NCBI GenBank assembly: GCA_037144095.1
Contig: JBAWXL010000093.1
Span: forward strand, 1-15,202
DNA length: 15,202 bases
Reading direction: 5' to 3'
Source: CAIXTV01 sp037144095
Lineage (GTDB): Bacteria > Bacteroidota > Bacteroidia > Bacteroidales > CAIXTV01
The notes below the pieces were generated by a model. It was not told where the DNA came from. It did not search any database and worked only from the letters and a program-made list of their open reading frames with translations. A program made the position numbers and the translations under genes. Of the stretch, positions 6,090 to 12,846 are shown piece by piece; within the stretch, counting starts at the first letter, position 1; the number at the start of each line of letters is the position of its first letter.

Positions 6090-7517
6090 TTGAAATTGTG
6101 CTCCTTGGCTAAATCATCAACAAAGAATTTCATATACACACTGCTATTTGCTTATGCAGCCATAGCTATATTCACAATTTGCTTCTTCAATGGAACCGGA
6201 GACGCAGGTGATAGTATACAACATTATTTATTCGCCAAATATGCCCCTCAGCATCCCGAATTATTTTTTCATCATTGGGCAAAGCCTGTTTATGTTTTAT
6301 TGGTCAGTCCTTTCGCACATTTTGGATTTATTGGTGTAAAGATTTGCAATGCAATCTTATCTTTCTTCAGCATACTTTTTACTTACCTGATTGTAAAAGA
6401 ACTTAAATTTAAGAACGCTGAATTAGTTGCACTGTTTATGATCTTCACTCCTTTATATTATGTTCTTACTTTTTCAGGACTGACCGAACCCATGTTTGCT
6501 TTTTTTATTGGCCTTGGCTTGTATCTAATCGTTAAGAATCATTTTATTGCTGCTTGTTTGCTTATTTCTTTTCTACCTTTCGTTCGTTCCGAAGGCTTAA
6601 TCATTTTAGGAATCTTTGCCTTGTATTTTTTATTGAAGCGAAAGTGGAAAGTGCTTCCTTTTTTGCTTACAGGGCATATTTTATATTCAATTGCAGGCTA
6701 TTTCGTTTATCATGATATTCTTTGGGTGTTTACTAAAATTCCTTATGCTCACACCAGCAATCAATATGGAAGCGGAGAGCTTTTTCATTATGTCAATCAA
6801 CTTCTCTATGTTATCGGAGTACCACTTTTTATTTTGTTTTGGCTGGGTTTTATAAGTTTGATATTTAGTTTTATTAAAAAGAAAATTCAGCTTGAGCTAC
6901 ATGTAATTGTTTTTCTGGGTTTTTTGTCCTTTTTTGTAGCTCATTCGGTGTTTTGGTACTTGGGCATATTTGGCTCTATGGGACTAAAAAGGGTTTTGTT
7001 AGGAGTTATCCCCTTCATTGCAATTATCTCACTTCAAGGGCTTAATTTTTTAACAGAAAATATTTTGAGCAAATGGTTCATTTCTAAAAGGATATTTCAG
7101 TTTATTTTCGTTTCCTACATTCTTATTTTCCCCTTCATTCACAATCCCGCTTCAATTGATTGGAAAAGAGATATGACACTTACAAATGACCAGCAAATTG
7201 CGATTAGCATTGCAAAATCTCTTCCTGATAGCATTAAAAATGAAAGCCGTTTTATTTATTCACATCCCTACTTAGGCGAAGCACTAAATATCGACCCTTT
7301 TAATCCTCAAAAACGACTTGAACTAAATGCCGAGAACCTGGAAATGCTTCAGAAAAGGGATGTAATTATTTGGGATAATTGGTTTTCAGTTGTCGAAAAT
7401 GGTATTTCGCAGGATAAATTAGATAACAATCCCGATCTTATAAAAACTAATCAATTAAACACTTCCGATAAAGGTCGTGAAAAACTTTTCGCCGTATACA
7501 TCAAAAAAAACAAATAA
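6090..7517 (+). CDS. Polytopic membrane protein, GT-C type glycosyltransferase-like (mannosyltransferase-like)
   Basis: Very hydrophobic protein with about ten or more predicted membrane helices, then a soluble tail of about 120 residues. The first loop after TM1 carries NGTGDAGDSIQHYLFAKY with two acidic residues (Asp38 and Asp41 counted from TTG 6090), followed by HHWAKPVYVLL. GT-C enzymes place their catalytic Asp or Glu in this loop and use polyprenyl-phosphate sugars at the membrane. I infer that function; the sugar and acceptor are unknown. The frame extends back to TTG 6039, but that codon is inside the cold-shock terminator. No in-frame ATG precedes the conserved loop, so the start is probably a TTG at 6090 (also 6096 or 6105). 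Length is then about 475 residues. The stop TAA abuts the ATG of the next gene with no gap, indicating an operon. Confidence 0.75.
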   Translation: MKLCSLAKSSTKNFIYTLLFAYAAIAIFTICFFNGTGDAGDSIQHYLFAKYAPQHPELFFHHWAKPVYVLLVSPFAHFGFIGVKICNAILSFFSILFTYLIVKELKFKNAELVALFMIFTPLYYVLTFSGLTEPMFAFFIGLGLYLIVKNHFIAACLLISFLPFVRSEGLIILGIFALYFLLKRKWKVLPFLLTGHILYSIAGYFVYHDILWVFTKIPYAHTSNQYGSGELFHYVNQLLYVIGVPLFILFWLGFISLIFSFIKKKIQLELHVIVFLGFLSFFVAHSVFWYLGIFGSMGLKRVLLGVIPFIAIISLQGLNFLTENILSKWFISKRIFQFIFVSYILIFPFIHNPASIDWKRDMTLTNDQQIAISIAKSLPDSIKNESRFIYSHPYLGEALNIDPFNPQKRLELNAENLEMLQKRDVIIWDNWFSVVENGISQDKLDNNPDLIKTNQLNTSDKGREKLFAVYIKKNK

Positions 7518-8684
7518 ATGTTAGCACAAGAAATTACATCTTTTATTAAGGTATTAAATGAAAGTATTGCCTCTCAAAGTCTGGTTCGGATTGGCATTAT
7601 GCATAAAAGAGACAAAACAAAGGAACTAAACTCCGTTACAGCAAAGCTCATCAAAATCAAAGAGGGGATTAGGCTATGTTTTGTCTATCGCTATCCAACA
7701 AAGGATGTTACAAAGAACCATATTATTGAAGAGTGTGGCAATATAGTAAAACTTTTATTGTTAAACGATTTTTATCAGGCAGAATTATACACAACTGAAT
7801 TTGATTATTTTCTTACCATACAGAAGAATGATGTTGTAAGTCTCCGAAAGAAGAAATCTGTGGCAACTGAGTTGCCTAATTTTGCTCATGATCGCGAAAA
7901 AGCACGAATAATTAAAACTCAAAACAACTATCTTTTTGAGTTGGGAATTACCAATGCTGAAGGCCAGATTAAAACTTCGATGAACGATAAATATCGTCAA
8001 ATTAATAAGTACATTGAGATTATCGATGGGATTATGAAACAAATGAAGCCCGATAATGGATTAAAAGTTATTGATATGGGCTCCGGAAAGGGCTATCTAA
8101 CTTTTGCCTTGTACGATTACTTCATCAATGCTTTGCAAATTTCACCTTCAGTTACCGGCATTGAACAAAGAGAAGAACTTGTTTCGGTTTGCAATTCAAT
8201 TGCACTTAAAAGCAATTTTGCAAAGCTGAAATTCGTTCAGGGCAACATTCAGGAGGTGCCCATTAAAGAGATTGATGTTCTGATTGCCCTTCATGCTTGT
8301 GACACAGCCACTGATGATGCTATTTTTAGAGGTATTAAATCTAATGCAAAACTGATAATTTGCGCTCCATGTTGCCATAAACAAGTCAGAAAAGATATGC
8401 ATCCAAATGAAGATCTTAGCTTTCTTAATCAATATGGAATATTAAAAGAAAGGCAAGCTGAAATGATTACCGATGCCATGCGCGCACTGTATTTAGAAGC
8501 TTATGGCTATCAAACCAAAGTTTTTGAGTTTATCGATACCGAACATACACCTAAAAATGTGATGATCGTAGGAATAAAGCAAGAAGCAATGGCGGTACCT
8601 ATTGAAAAATATCTTCTGCAAATTAAAAATCTCATGAAAATGTTTGGCATAAGTACACATTATTTGGGAGCGCTTCTAAACTAA
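7518..8684 (+). CDS. Class I SAM-dependent methyltransferase (Methyltransf_32 type)
   Basis: 388 residues, cytoplasmic. The N-terminal ~150 residues are an unrecognised alpha/beta domain. The methyltransferase domain follows: DKYRQINKYIEII at 157-169, SAM-binding motif I VIDMGSGKGYLTF at 184-196, acidic Glu216 in TGIEQR after beta-2, then LHACDTATDDAI at 258-269 and CAPCCHKQ at 282-289, and a late HTPKNVMIVG. The HACDTATD and APCCH signatures are those of the Methyltransf_32 family, which includes the eukaryotic METTL25/GSTCD relatives; bacterial members have no firmly assigned substrate that I can name. An RNA substrate is plausible but inferred. The ATG follows directly on the TAA of the membrane glycosyltransferase-like gene, so the two are co-transcribed, although their functions are not obviously connected. 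Confidence 0.88.
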   Translation: MLAQEITSFIKVLNESIASQSLVRIGIMHKRDKTKELNSVTAKLIKIKEGIRLCFVYRYPTKDVTKNHIIEECGNIVKLLLLNDFYQAELYTTEFDYFLTIQKNDVVSLRKKKSVATELPNFAHDREKARIIKTQNNYLFELGITNAEGQIKTSMNDKYRQINKYIEIIDGIMKQMKPDNGLKVIDMGSGKGYLTFALYDYFINALQISPSVTGIEQREELVSVCNSIALKSNFAKLKFVQGNIQEVPIKEIDVLIALHACDTATDDAIFRGIKSNAKLIICAPCCHKQVRKDMHPNEDLSFLNQYGILKERQAEMITDAMRALYLEAYGYQTKVFEFIDTEHTPKNVMIVGIKQEAMAVPIEKYLLQIKNLMKMFGISTHYLGALLN

Positions 8685-8765
8685 ATCAAACCAATAAATT
8701 TCTCGAAAAAAAAGAAGATTTTTTGATTCCAGATTAATCAAATAATATACTTTTGCTGAATCAAA
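8684..8765. promoter_or_regulatory. Cluster of AATCAAA/TTTGATT motifs around the rubrerythrin promoter
   Basis: AATCAAA occurs at 8684-8690, 8736-8742 and 8759-8765, and its reverse complement TTTGATT at 8722-8728. The two central copies form a perfect 7-bp inverted repeat with a 7-base spacer (8722-8742) that covers the -33 region and ends 5 bases before the -7 element. This placement suits a repressor or redox-responsive operator. It is not an FNR site (spacing differs) or a recognisable PerR box. Confidence 0.35.
8748..8755 (+). promoter_or_regulatory. -7 promoter element of rubrerythrin
   Basis: TACTTTTG fits TAnnTTTG exactly, with TTTG at 8722-8725 (22-base gap) as a candidate -33. Transcription would begin near 8761, giving a leader of about 65 bases before the ATG at 8828. 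Confidence 0.55.
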
Positions 8766-8827
8766 ATTCAATGAATTACTTAAAAGAAAAATATTCAAAA
8801 TCAATATACTTATAAAACACAATTGAT

Positions 8828-9406
8828 ATGTCAACATCATTAAAAGGAACCCAAACAGAACAAAATTTGCTGAAATCATTTGCCGGCGAATCGCAGGCAC
8901 GCAATCGCTATGAATTTTATGCCAGCGTTGCCCGAAAAGAAGGCTACGAACAAATTGCCAACATCTTTATAGAAACTTCTCTGCAAGAAAAGGAACATGC
9001 CAAACGTTTCTTTAAATTTCTTGAAGGGGGTGTGGTAGAAATTACTGCAGGTTTTCCTGCCGGAACCATTGGTACTACAGTAGAAAATCTGAAAGCCGCT
9101 GCTGAAGGCGAAAATGAAGAATGGACAGACTTGTATCCTCATTTTGCTGAAGTGGCAAAAGAAGAAGGTTTCATGGAAATTGCCACGGCTTATAAAATGA
9201 TTGCCAAGGTTGAAGCTGAGCACGAACGTCGCTATCTGAAACTTCTGCAAAACATTTCAGAAGATAAGGTATTTATGAAAGAAGGCAAGGTATGGTGGAA
9301 ATGTCTGAACTGTGGATATGTTTATGAATCAGTTAAAGCATTAGAAAATTGCCCTGCTTGTCTGCATCCAAAAGCCTTTATGCAGGTGAGAGAAGATAAT
9401 TACTAA
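8828..9406 (+). CDS. rbr: Rubrerythrin (non-haem diiron peroxidase)
   Basis: 192 residues, the normal length. Rubrerythrin reduces hydrogen peroxide in the cytoplasm of anaerobes and microaerophiles, taking electrons via its rubredoxin domain. The four-helix ferritin-like part carries the iron ligands: Glu21 in AGESQARNRY, Glu54 and His57 in LQEKEHAKR, acidic residues in GENEEW (94-99), and Glu129 to His132 in KVEAEHERR. The C-terminal rubredoxin-like part has C159-x2-C162 (WWKCLNCGY) and C175-x2-C178 (NCPACLHPKAF), all four cysteines present. Own promoter just upstream and a terminator just downstream indicate a single-gene unit. It implies a lifestyle with low oxygen and occasional peroxide stress. 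Confidence 0.96.
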   Translation: MSTSLKGTQTEQNLLKSFAGESQARNRYEFYASVARKEGYEQIANIFIETSLQEKEHAKRFFKFLEGGVVEITAGFPAGTIGTTVENLKAAAEGENEEWTDLYPHFAEVAKEEGFMEIATAYKMIAKVEAEHERRYLKLLQNISEDKVFMKEGKVWWKCLNCGYVYESVKALENCPACLHPKAFMQVREDNY

Positions 9407-9427
9407 CATTTTCTCTCATTTCAATTG

Positions 9428-9462
9428 AAAAAAAGCGAAATCAAAGGTTTTCGCTTTTTTTT
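9428..9462. terminator. Bidirectional intrinsic terminator between rubrerythrin and the transglutaminase-like gene
   Basis: A7-GCGAAA (9428-9440), an 8-base loop, then TTTCGC-T8 (9449-9462). The perfect GC-containing 6-bp stem is extended by A-T pairs on both sides, giving a U-run on either strand. It lies 22 bases after the rubrerythrin stop and about 80 bases after the stop of the convergent minus-strand gene. Confidence 0.88.
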
Positions 9463-9540
9463 ATTGCCTTTATTTGAATCAGATTTAGTTGATTGCCATA
9501 TCAATCTATGATTTATTAAGACACATACCTTCAATTACAT

Positions 9541-12126
9541 CTATTCTGTCTCAGAGGTTTTGTCAACCAACACTTCTTCAACTTCCATTTGCTCCTCTTT
9601 TTTATAAGTACGAACAAAAGTTTCCCCAACCCGGCTTGAATAAATAAAGTAGGATATCCATATTGAGGATATAATTAATCTGAAAATAATCTGGAAAATA
9701 GACTTTAACTTTTCTTGTTCTGTGTATAATTCAGGTGCAAGACTATGAGCAAGCAGGTAGTCTATTATGAAAAACACGGTCGATATGGCAAAGTAGAAAA
9801 TGGCTAAACGGGGCAAAATGCTTCTTTTGTTATAGAATAAAAACACCACCAACACCGATAAGGTCAAGAAGAATAAATTATAAATCAATTCGAAATACAT
9901 CAGCAAACCAATAAGCAGATTATGAACTGTAGTTGAAGTTGAAAACAATGGACTAATTACACTGCTATCAAAATAGTTTGGAGTGTTAAACAACTGAAAA
10001 GTGATTAATAATGGAGTAAACGTAAACCCAATGGCTAACAATATCAACCATCCACCAATGGGTATCGATTCTGAAGAAGGAATCTCAGTTGGAACATCAT
10101 ATTTCCTGTACATTTTCAAAGCAAAGAAAATGCTTATCGCCAGCACTATCAGCGAAAGAATTCCCGAAAACCAACTAAAGCTAAATCCATTCGCAATGTC
10201 ATTGTTATAAGTAAGCGAATAGGTCATATCTTTCGATATTTTATCGTGTTGTTCAATATACTTGCCTACTTTATCTTCACTGATATAAGGACACAAAGTT
10301 TTATAAGTATGAGTGATCGTTATTGTTTTATTCGAATATCTTACCTTATACGTATATTTAAAAGCATCCGATTCTATCACCTCTGAATCGTCAGGAGCAT
10401 TCCATTCTTCGGGAAGTTCGATAATAGTTTTATGTTCAATATCAACCGGATATTTTAACATATAAGGCATACTCCGCTTGGGCGATTTCGCCACAGTCAC
10501 AAATTCATTTAATGATAAAGGATAAAAAGTGCAGCTAATTTTCTTTTTCCCTTCAACTTTTTCCCACAAACTGTCGATGCTATATTCTTCATTCACCACA
10601 AATTGGTTTATCTTGTTCTTTTTATCTTCAATGCTTATATTATTGATCGCTTTTACCGAATGATACAATTTGCTGTAAAAATCGAGATATTCTTTCTGCA
10701 CAGTCTCTAAATCAGAACCGGCAAACACATTCCGCTGACGGTCGGCATCCATGCCCGAATAAATGGTCGTTACTTTAAGTTTGGCATCTTTTCCAATTTG
10801 GTCGAGTTTATAAGTCTCGCACACTCTGATGGAGGTGTAATCTGAAACCGGAATGTTGGTCAGCGCCTTTTCTCCCGCCTTAATCACGAGTCCTTTGTAA
10901 TAATCAGGAGTGTAGTTATGCGCTAAATCCCCTCCCTGATTGCTAATGGTAGGATCTACAAAATACGTTTTCCCTTTCATTTTAATCTGAACAATGCAAT
11001 GATTAAACATCAGGGGCGAGGGCAAATATTCTTCGATTGAGTTCCCGAAAGTGGTATTCACCAACACCGGATTTGCCTCAATGCCATATATTTTCAGCGC
11101 TTCACTCAAAAGGAAAGATTTGGCTTTGCAGTCACCATAGCGTTGGCTCAGCACCTTCGAAGGCAAGTCGGGTTTCATCGAATTCAATCCATCCAGAAAA
11201 CCTAAGTACCGTATTTCATCTTGTATGAATCGTATCATCCTGACCACATCAAAACCTTCGCCCGATGGCTCGAAAAACTCTTTAAGCATTTTTTTGAGTT
11301 TATTCTTTTCTCCATCGTCTATCGAATACAACTTCAAACTCCAATCCACCACACTTTGCCACGAAGGATAATCCGAAATCGAAACATGAGGTGTAACATC
11401 ATACCATGGAGGTGTATTGATGTCATAATGCACCTGGTCAACACTGTGTTTTTCCCAAAGATAAACTTTCTCGTTTTTGGCAAGCTGCATCTTTGGAGCC
11501 GGTGCCCCGTTCAGATAAAGAAACTTTAGATTTTTATTAGTTGGAGCACAAAGCCGCAAGTAAAGATATTCAACCGGCTCGCCAAATTGCAAATACAGCA
11601 CATCACTATAAAAACCATTAAGCACAGGGTTGTAGCCCACCACCGAATACGAATATTCAATAATATCGCCCACTCTGATGTCTTTTAAATTGATGATGGC
11701 TGTGAGCGAACCATCATAAACAAAACGTTCTAAATCTTTTTCGCGCTGAACCACACTAATTTTATGCGTCTTCAGTTTATCAATGCTTGCCCCGTTTCGC
11801 ACTATCTTCAATTGATGAAACACGAGTTTTTGATATTTTGGGTCGAAATCAATATGAATGTCCGACAATTGCTGAACCCCGTCATTGTTCAACAATTTAA
11901 TGGCAAAATGCGTAAAACATTGCTGTTTTGCAATGTTTTCCTGTTTATCAAGCAATAAAAAATAATTAGCCGAAGTTTGATTGGCTTTTGTCACTTTCTT
12001 ATAATCGGGCTGAACTTTCACAACCCAATCGGGCACTTCACTGATCGAAGTTTTTGAGTTTTGTGACAAACAAACAATAGAACTCAAAAGAAACACTAAA
12101 ACGCTTACATATTTTTTCGCTGTCAT
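9541..12126 (-). CDS. Secreted/membrane DUF3857 + transglutaminase-like + DUF2569 protein
   Basis: 861 residues. An N-terminal signal peptide (MTAKKYVSVLVFLLSSIVCLSQ, cleavage near 21) is followed by a DUF3857 domain (about 50-230), then a transglutaminase-like core with the full papain-type triad: Cys333 in RYGDCKAKSFLL, His376 in FNHCIVQI and Asp391 in YFVDPT. A beta-rich region (about 420-640) follows, then membrane segments at about 645-668, 690-712, 735-765, 773-795 and 812-833. The stretch IPIGGWLILLAIGF starts a DUF2569-like integral membrane domain; the tail is acidic. DUF3857/transglutaminase proteins are common in Bacteroidetes envelopes, with roles unproven. The N-terminal domains should face the periplasm. 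The start is supported by a signal peptide and a promoter about 20 bases upstream. It is transcribed alone and ends at the shared terminator. Confidence 0.88.
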   Translation of the reverse strand: MTAKKYVSVLVFLLSSIVCLSQNSKTSISEVPDWVVKVQPDYKKVTKANQTSANYFLLLDKQENIAKQQCFTHFAIKLLNNDGVQQLSDIHIDFDPKYQKLVFHQLKIVRNGASIDKLKTHKISVVQREKDLERFVYDGSLTAIINLKDIRVGDIIEYSYSVVGYNPVLNGFYSDVLYLQFGEPVEYLYLRLCAPTNKNLKFLYLNGAPAPKMQLAKNEKVYLWEKHSVDQVHYDINTPPWYDVTPHVSISDYPSWQSVVDWSLKLYSIDDGEKNKLKKMLKEFFEPSGEGFDVVRMIRFIQDEIRYLGFLDGLNSMKPDLPSKVLSQRYGDCKAKSFLLSEALKIYGIEANPVLVNTTFGNSIEEYLPSPLMFNHCIVQIKMKGKTYFVDPTISNQGGDLAHNYTPDYYKGLVIKAGEKALTNIPVSDYTSIRVCETYKLDQIGKDAKLKVTTIYSGMDADRQRNVFAGSDLETVQKEYLDFYSKLYHSVKAINNISIEDKKNKINQFVVNEEYSIDSLWEKVEGKKKISCTFYPLSLNEFVTVAKSPKRSMPYMLKYPVDIEHKTIIELPEEWNAPDDSEVIESDAFKYTYKVRYSNKTITITHTYKTLCPYISEDKVGKYIEQHDKISKDMTYSLTYNNDIANGFSFSWFSGILSLIVLAISIFFALKMYRKYDVPTEIPSSESIPIGGWLILLAIGFTFTPLLITFQLFNTPNYFDSSVISPLFSTSTTVHNLLIGLLMYFELIYNLFFLTLSVLVVFLFYNKRSILPRLAIFYFAISTVFFIIDYLLAHSLAPELYTEQEKLKSIFQIIFRLIISSIWISYFIYSSRVGETFVRTYKKEEQMEVEEVLVDKTSETE

Positions 12127-12149
12127 GAGCTAAAGATTTTAATTTGTTC

Positions 12150-12178
12150 CAAAATTAATCATCTTTTTGAAATACAAA
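12150..12178 (-). promoter_or_regulatory. Promoter of the DUF3857/transglutaminase gene
   Basis: Minus-strand TAATTTTG (12157-12150) fits TAnnTTTG exactly, with TTTG (12178-12175) 17 bases upstream. The predicted transcript starts near 12144, giving a leader of under 20 bases before the ATG at 12126. Confidence 0.5.
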
Positions 12179-12252
12179 GCTCAATTCATTTTAATGAGAT
12201 AAAAACATCATTATAATATTATTTTAATTGATACCCTTTCGATTTTAGCCTG

Positions 12253-12304
12253 CCTTAACATGATTAGTGAAACCTATTCGATTTTCAAAACATGTTAGGT
12301 TTTT
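12253..12304 (+). other. Orphan hairpin with T-run in the large intergenic gap
   Basis: CCTTAACATG (12253-12262) pairs with CATGTTAGG (12291-12299), with one bulged T, around a 28-base loop, followed by TTTTT (12300-12304) on the plus strand. No plus-strand gene precedes it, so it could end a small RNA, be a relic or be chance. Confidence 0.25.
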
Positions 12305-12452
12305 AAAAAATGAATTTCAAGTATCAAAGATTTTATTTTAGTTAGAATAAATTAATATTCGGATGAACTTTTGTTCTAAAGAATAATTAATTTACAGATA
12401 AACAATTATTTAATCAAATATCAACATCCAAAACCCAATTAAAAGTATACAA

Positions 12453-12759
12453 ATAAGAGGTATAAGGTATACCAATAGGAGGCATAAGGTATACCCATAA
12501 ACTACATTGTGTGTACAAATAATTGGTATCAGGTGTCGCAATAATCGGTATCATGAAACCCATAAACGACATCATGAATACCCATAAATGGCATCATGAA
12601 TACCCATAAATGGCATCATGAATACCCATAAATGGTATAATGAATACCCATAAAAGACATAATGGCTTACCATAAATGGTATAATGAGTACCCATAAATG
12701 GTATAATGAGTACCCATAAATGGCATTATGACTACCTATAAACGGAATTCAGAATTCCC
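12453..12759. repeat. 22-bp tandem repeat array, 14 units
   Basis: Fourteen head-to-tail units, thirteen of 22 bp and one (12541-12561) of 21 bp, fill 12453-12759 without spacers. Central consensus ATAAATGGYATMATGARTACCC. Units 12584-12605 and 12606-12627 are identical, as are 12672-12693 and 12694-12715; outer units are more diverged, and 12431-12452 may be a decayed extra unit. Each unit contains alternating GGTAT and ATACC half-sites, so GGTAT-N5-ATACC and ATACC-N7-GGTAT dyads alternate along the array. The unit length is not a multiple of three and stop codons occur in every frame, so the array does not encode protein. It lies downstream of the lyase gene and upstream of the DUF3857 gene, both on the minus strand. 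Confidence 0.92.
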
Positions 12760-12761
12760 GT
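12742..12761. other. Hairpin at the array's right end, downstream of the lyase gene
   Basis: ACGGAATT-cag-AATTCC(C)GT forms an 8-bp stem with one bulged C, built from the most diverged array unit and the bases after it. On the minus strand it follows the lyase stop by about 85 bases and is followed by TTTAT, so it could be a weak terminator for the transporter-lyase operon. Confidence 0.3.
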
Positions 12762-12846
12762 TTCAACTGTCCTTAAACCATCAAAACAATGTAGTTTCCG
12801 ATAAAAACTCAAATTCCCTTTTAACTGCCGTCTAACAACTATCGCC

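Larger units (their letters stand above)
12127..12846. other. 720-bp non-coding gap
   Basis: This gap holds the DUF3857 promoter near its left end, the orphan hairpin around 12253-12304, a featureless very AT-rich stretch (about 12305-12450), the 22-bp tandem array, and about 85 bases of lyase 3' flank. I find no credible reading frame, tRNA or insertion-sequence end in it. Confidence 0.7.

Noticed and set aside
8722..8742. FNR/CRP site upstream of rubrerythrin
   Set aside because: The half-sites resemble TTGAT/ATCAA, but the central spacing is far longer than the four bases of an FNR site.
8876..9250. 124-residue minus-strand reading frame inside rubrerythrin
   Set aside because: It is a shadow of the highly conserved rubrerythrin gene, and its composition is unlike a real protein.
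12453..12759. CRISPR array
   Set aside because: The units follow each other with no unique spacers, diverge gradually and are shorter than usual CRISPR repeats; no cas gene is in the window.
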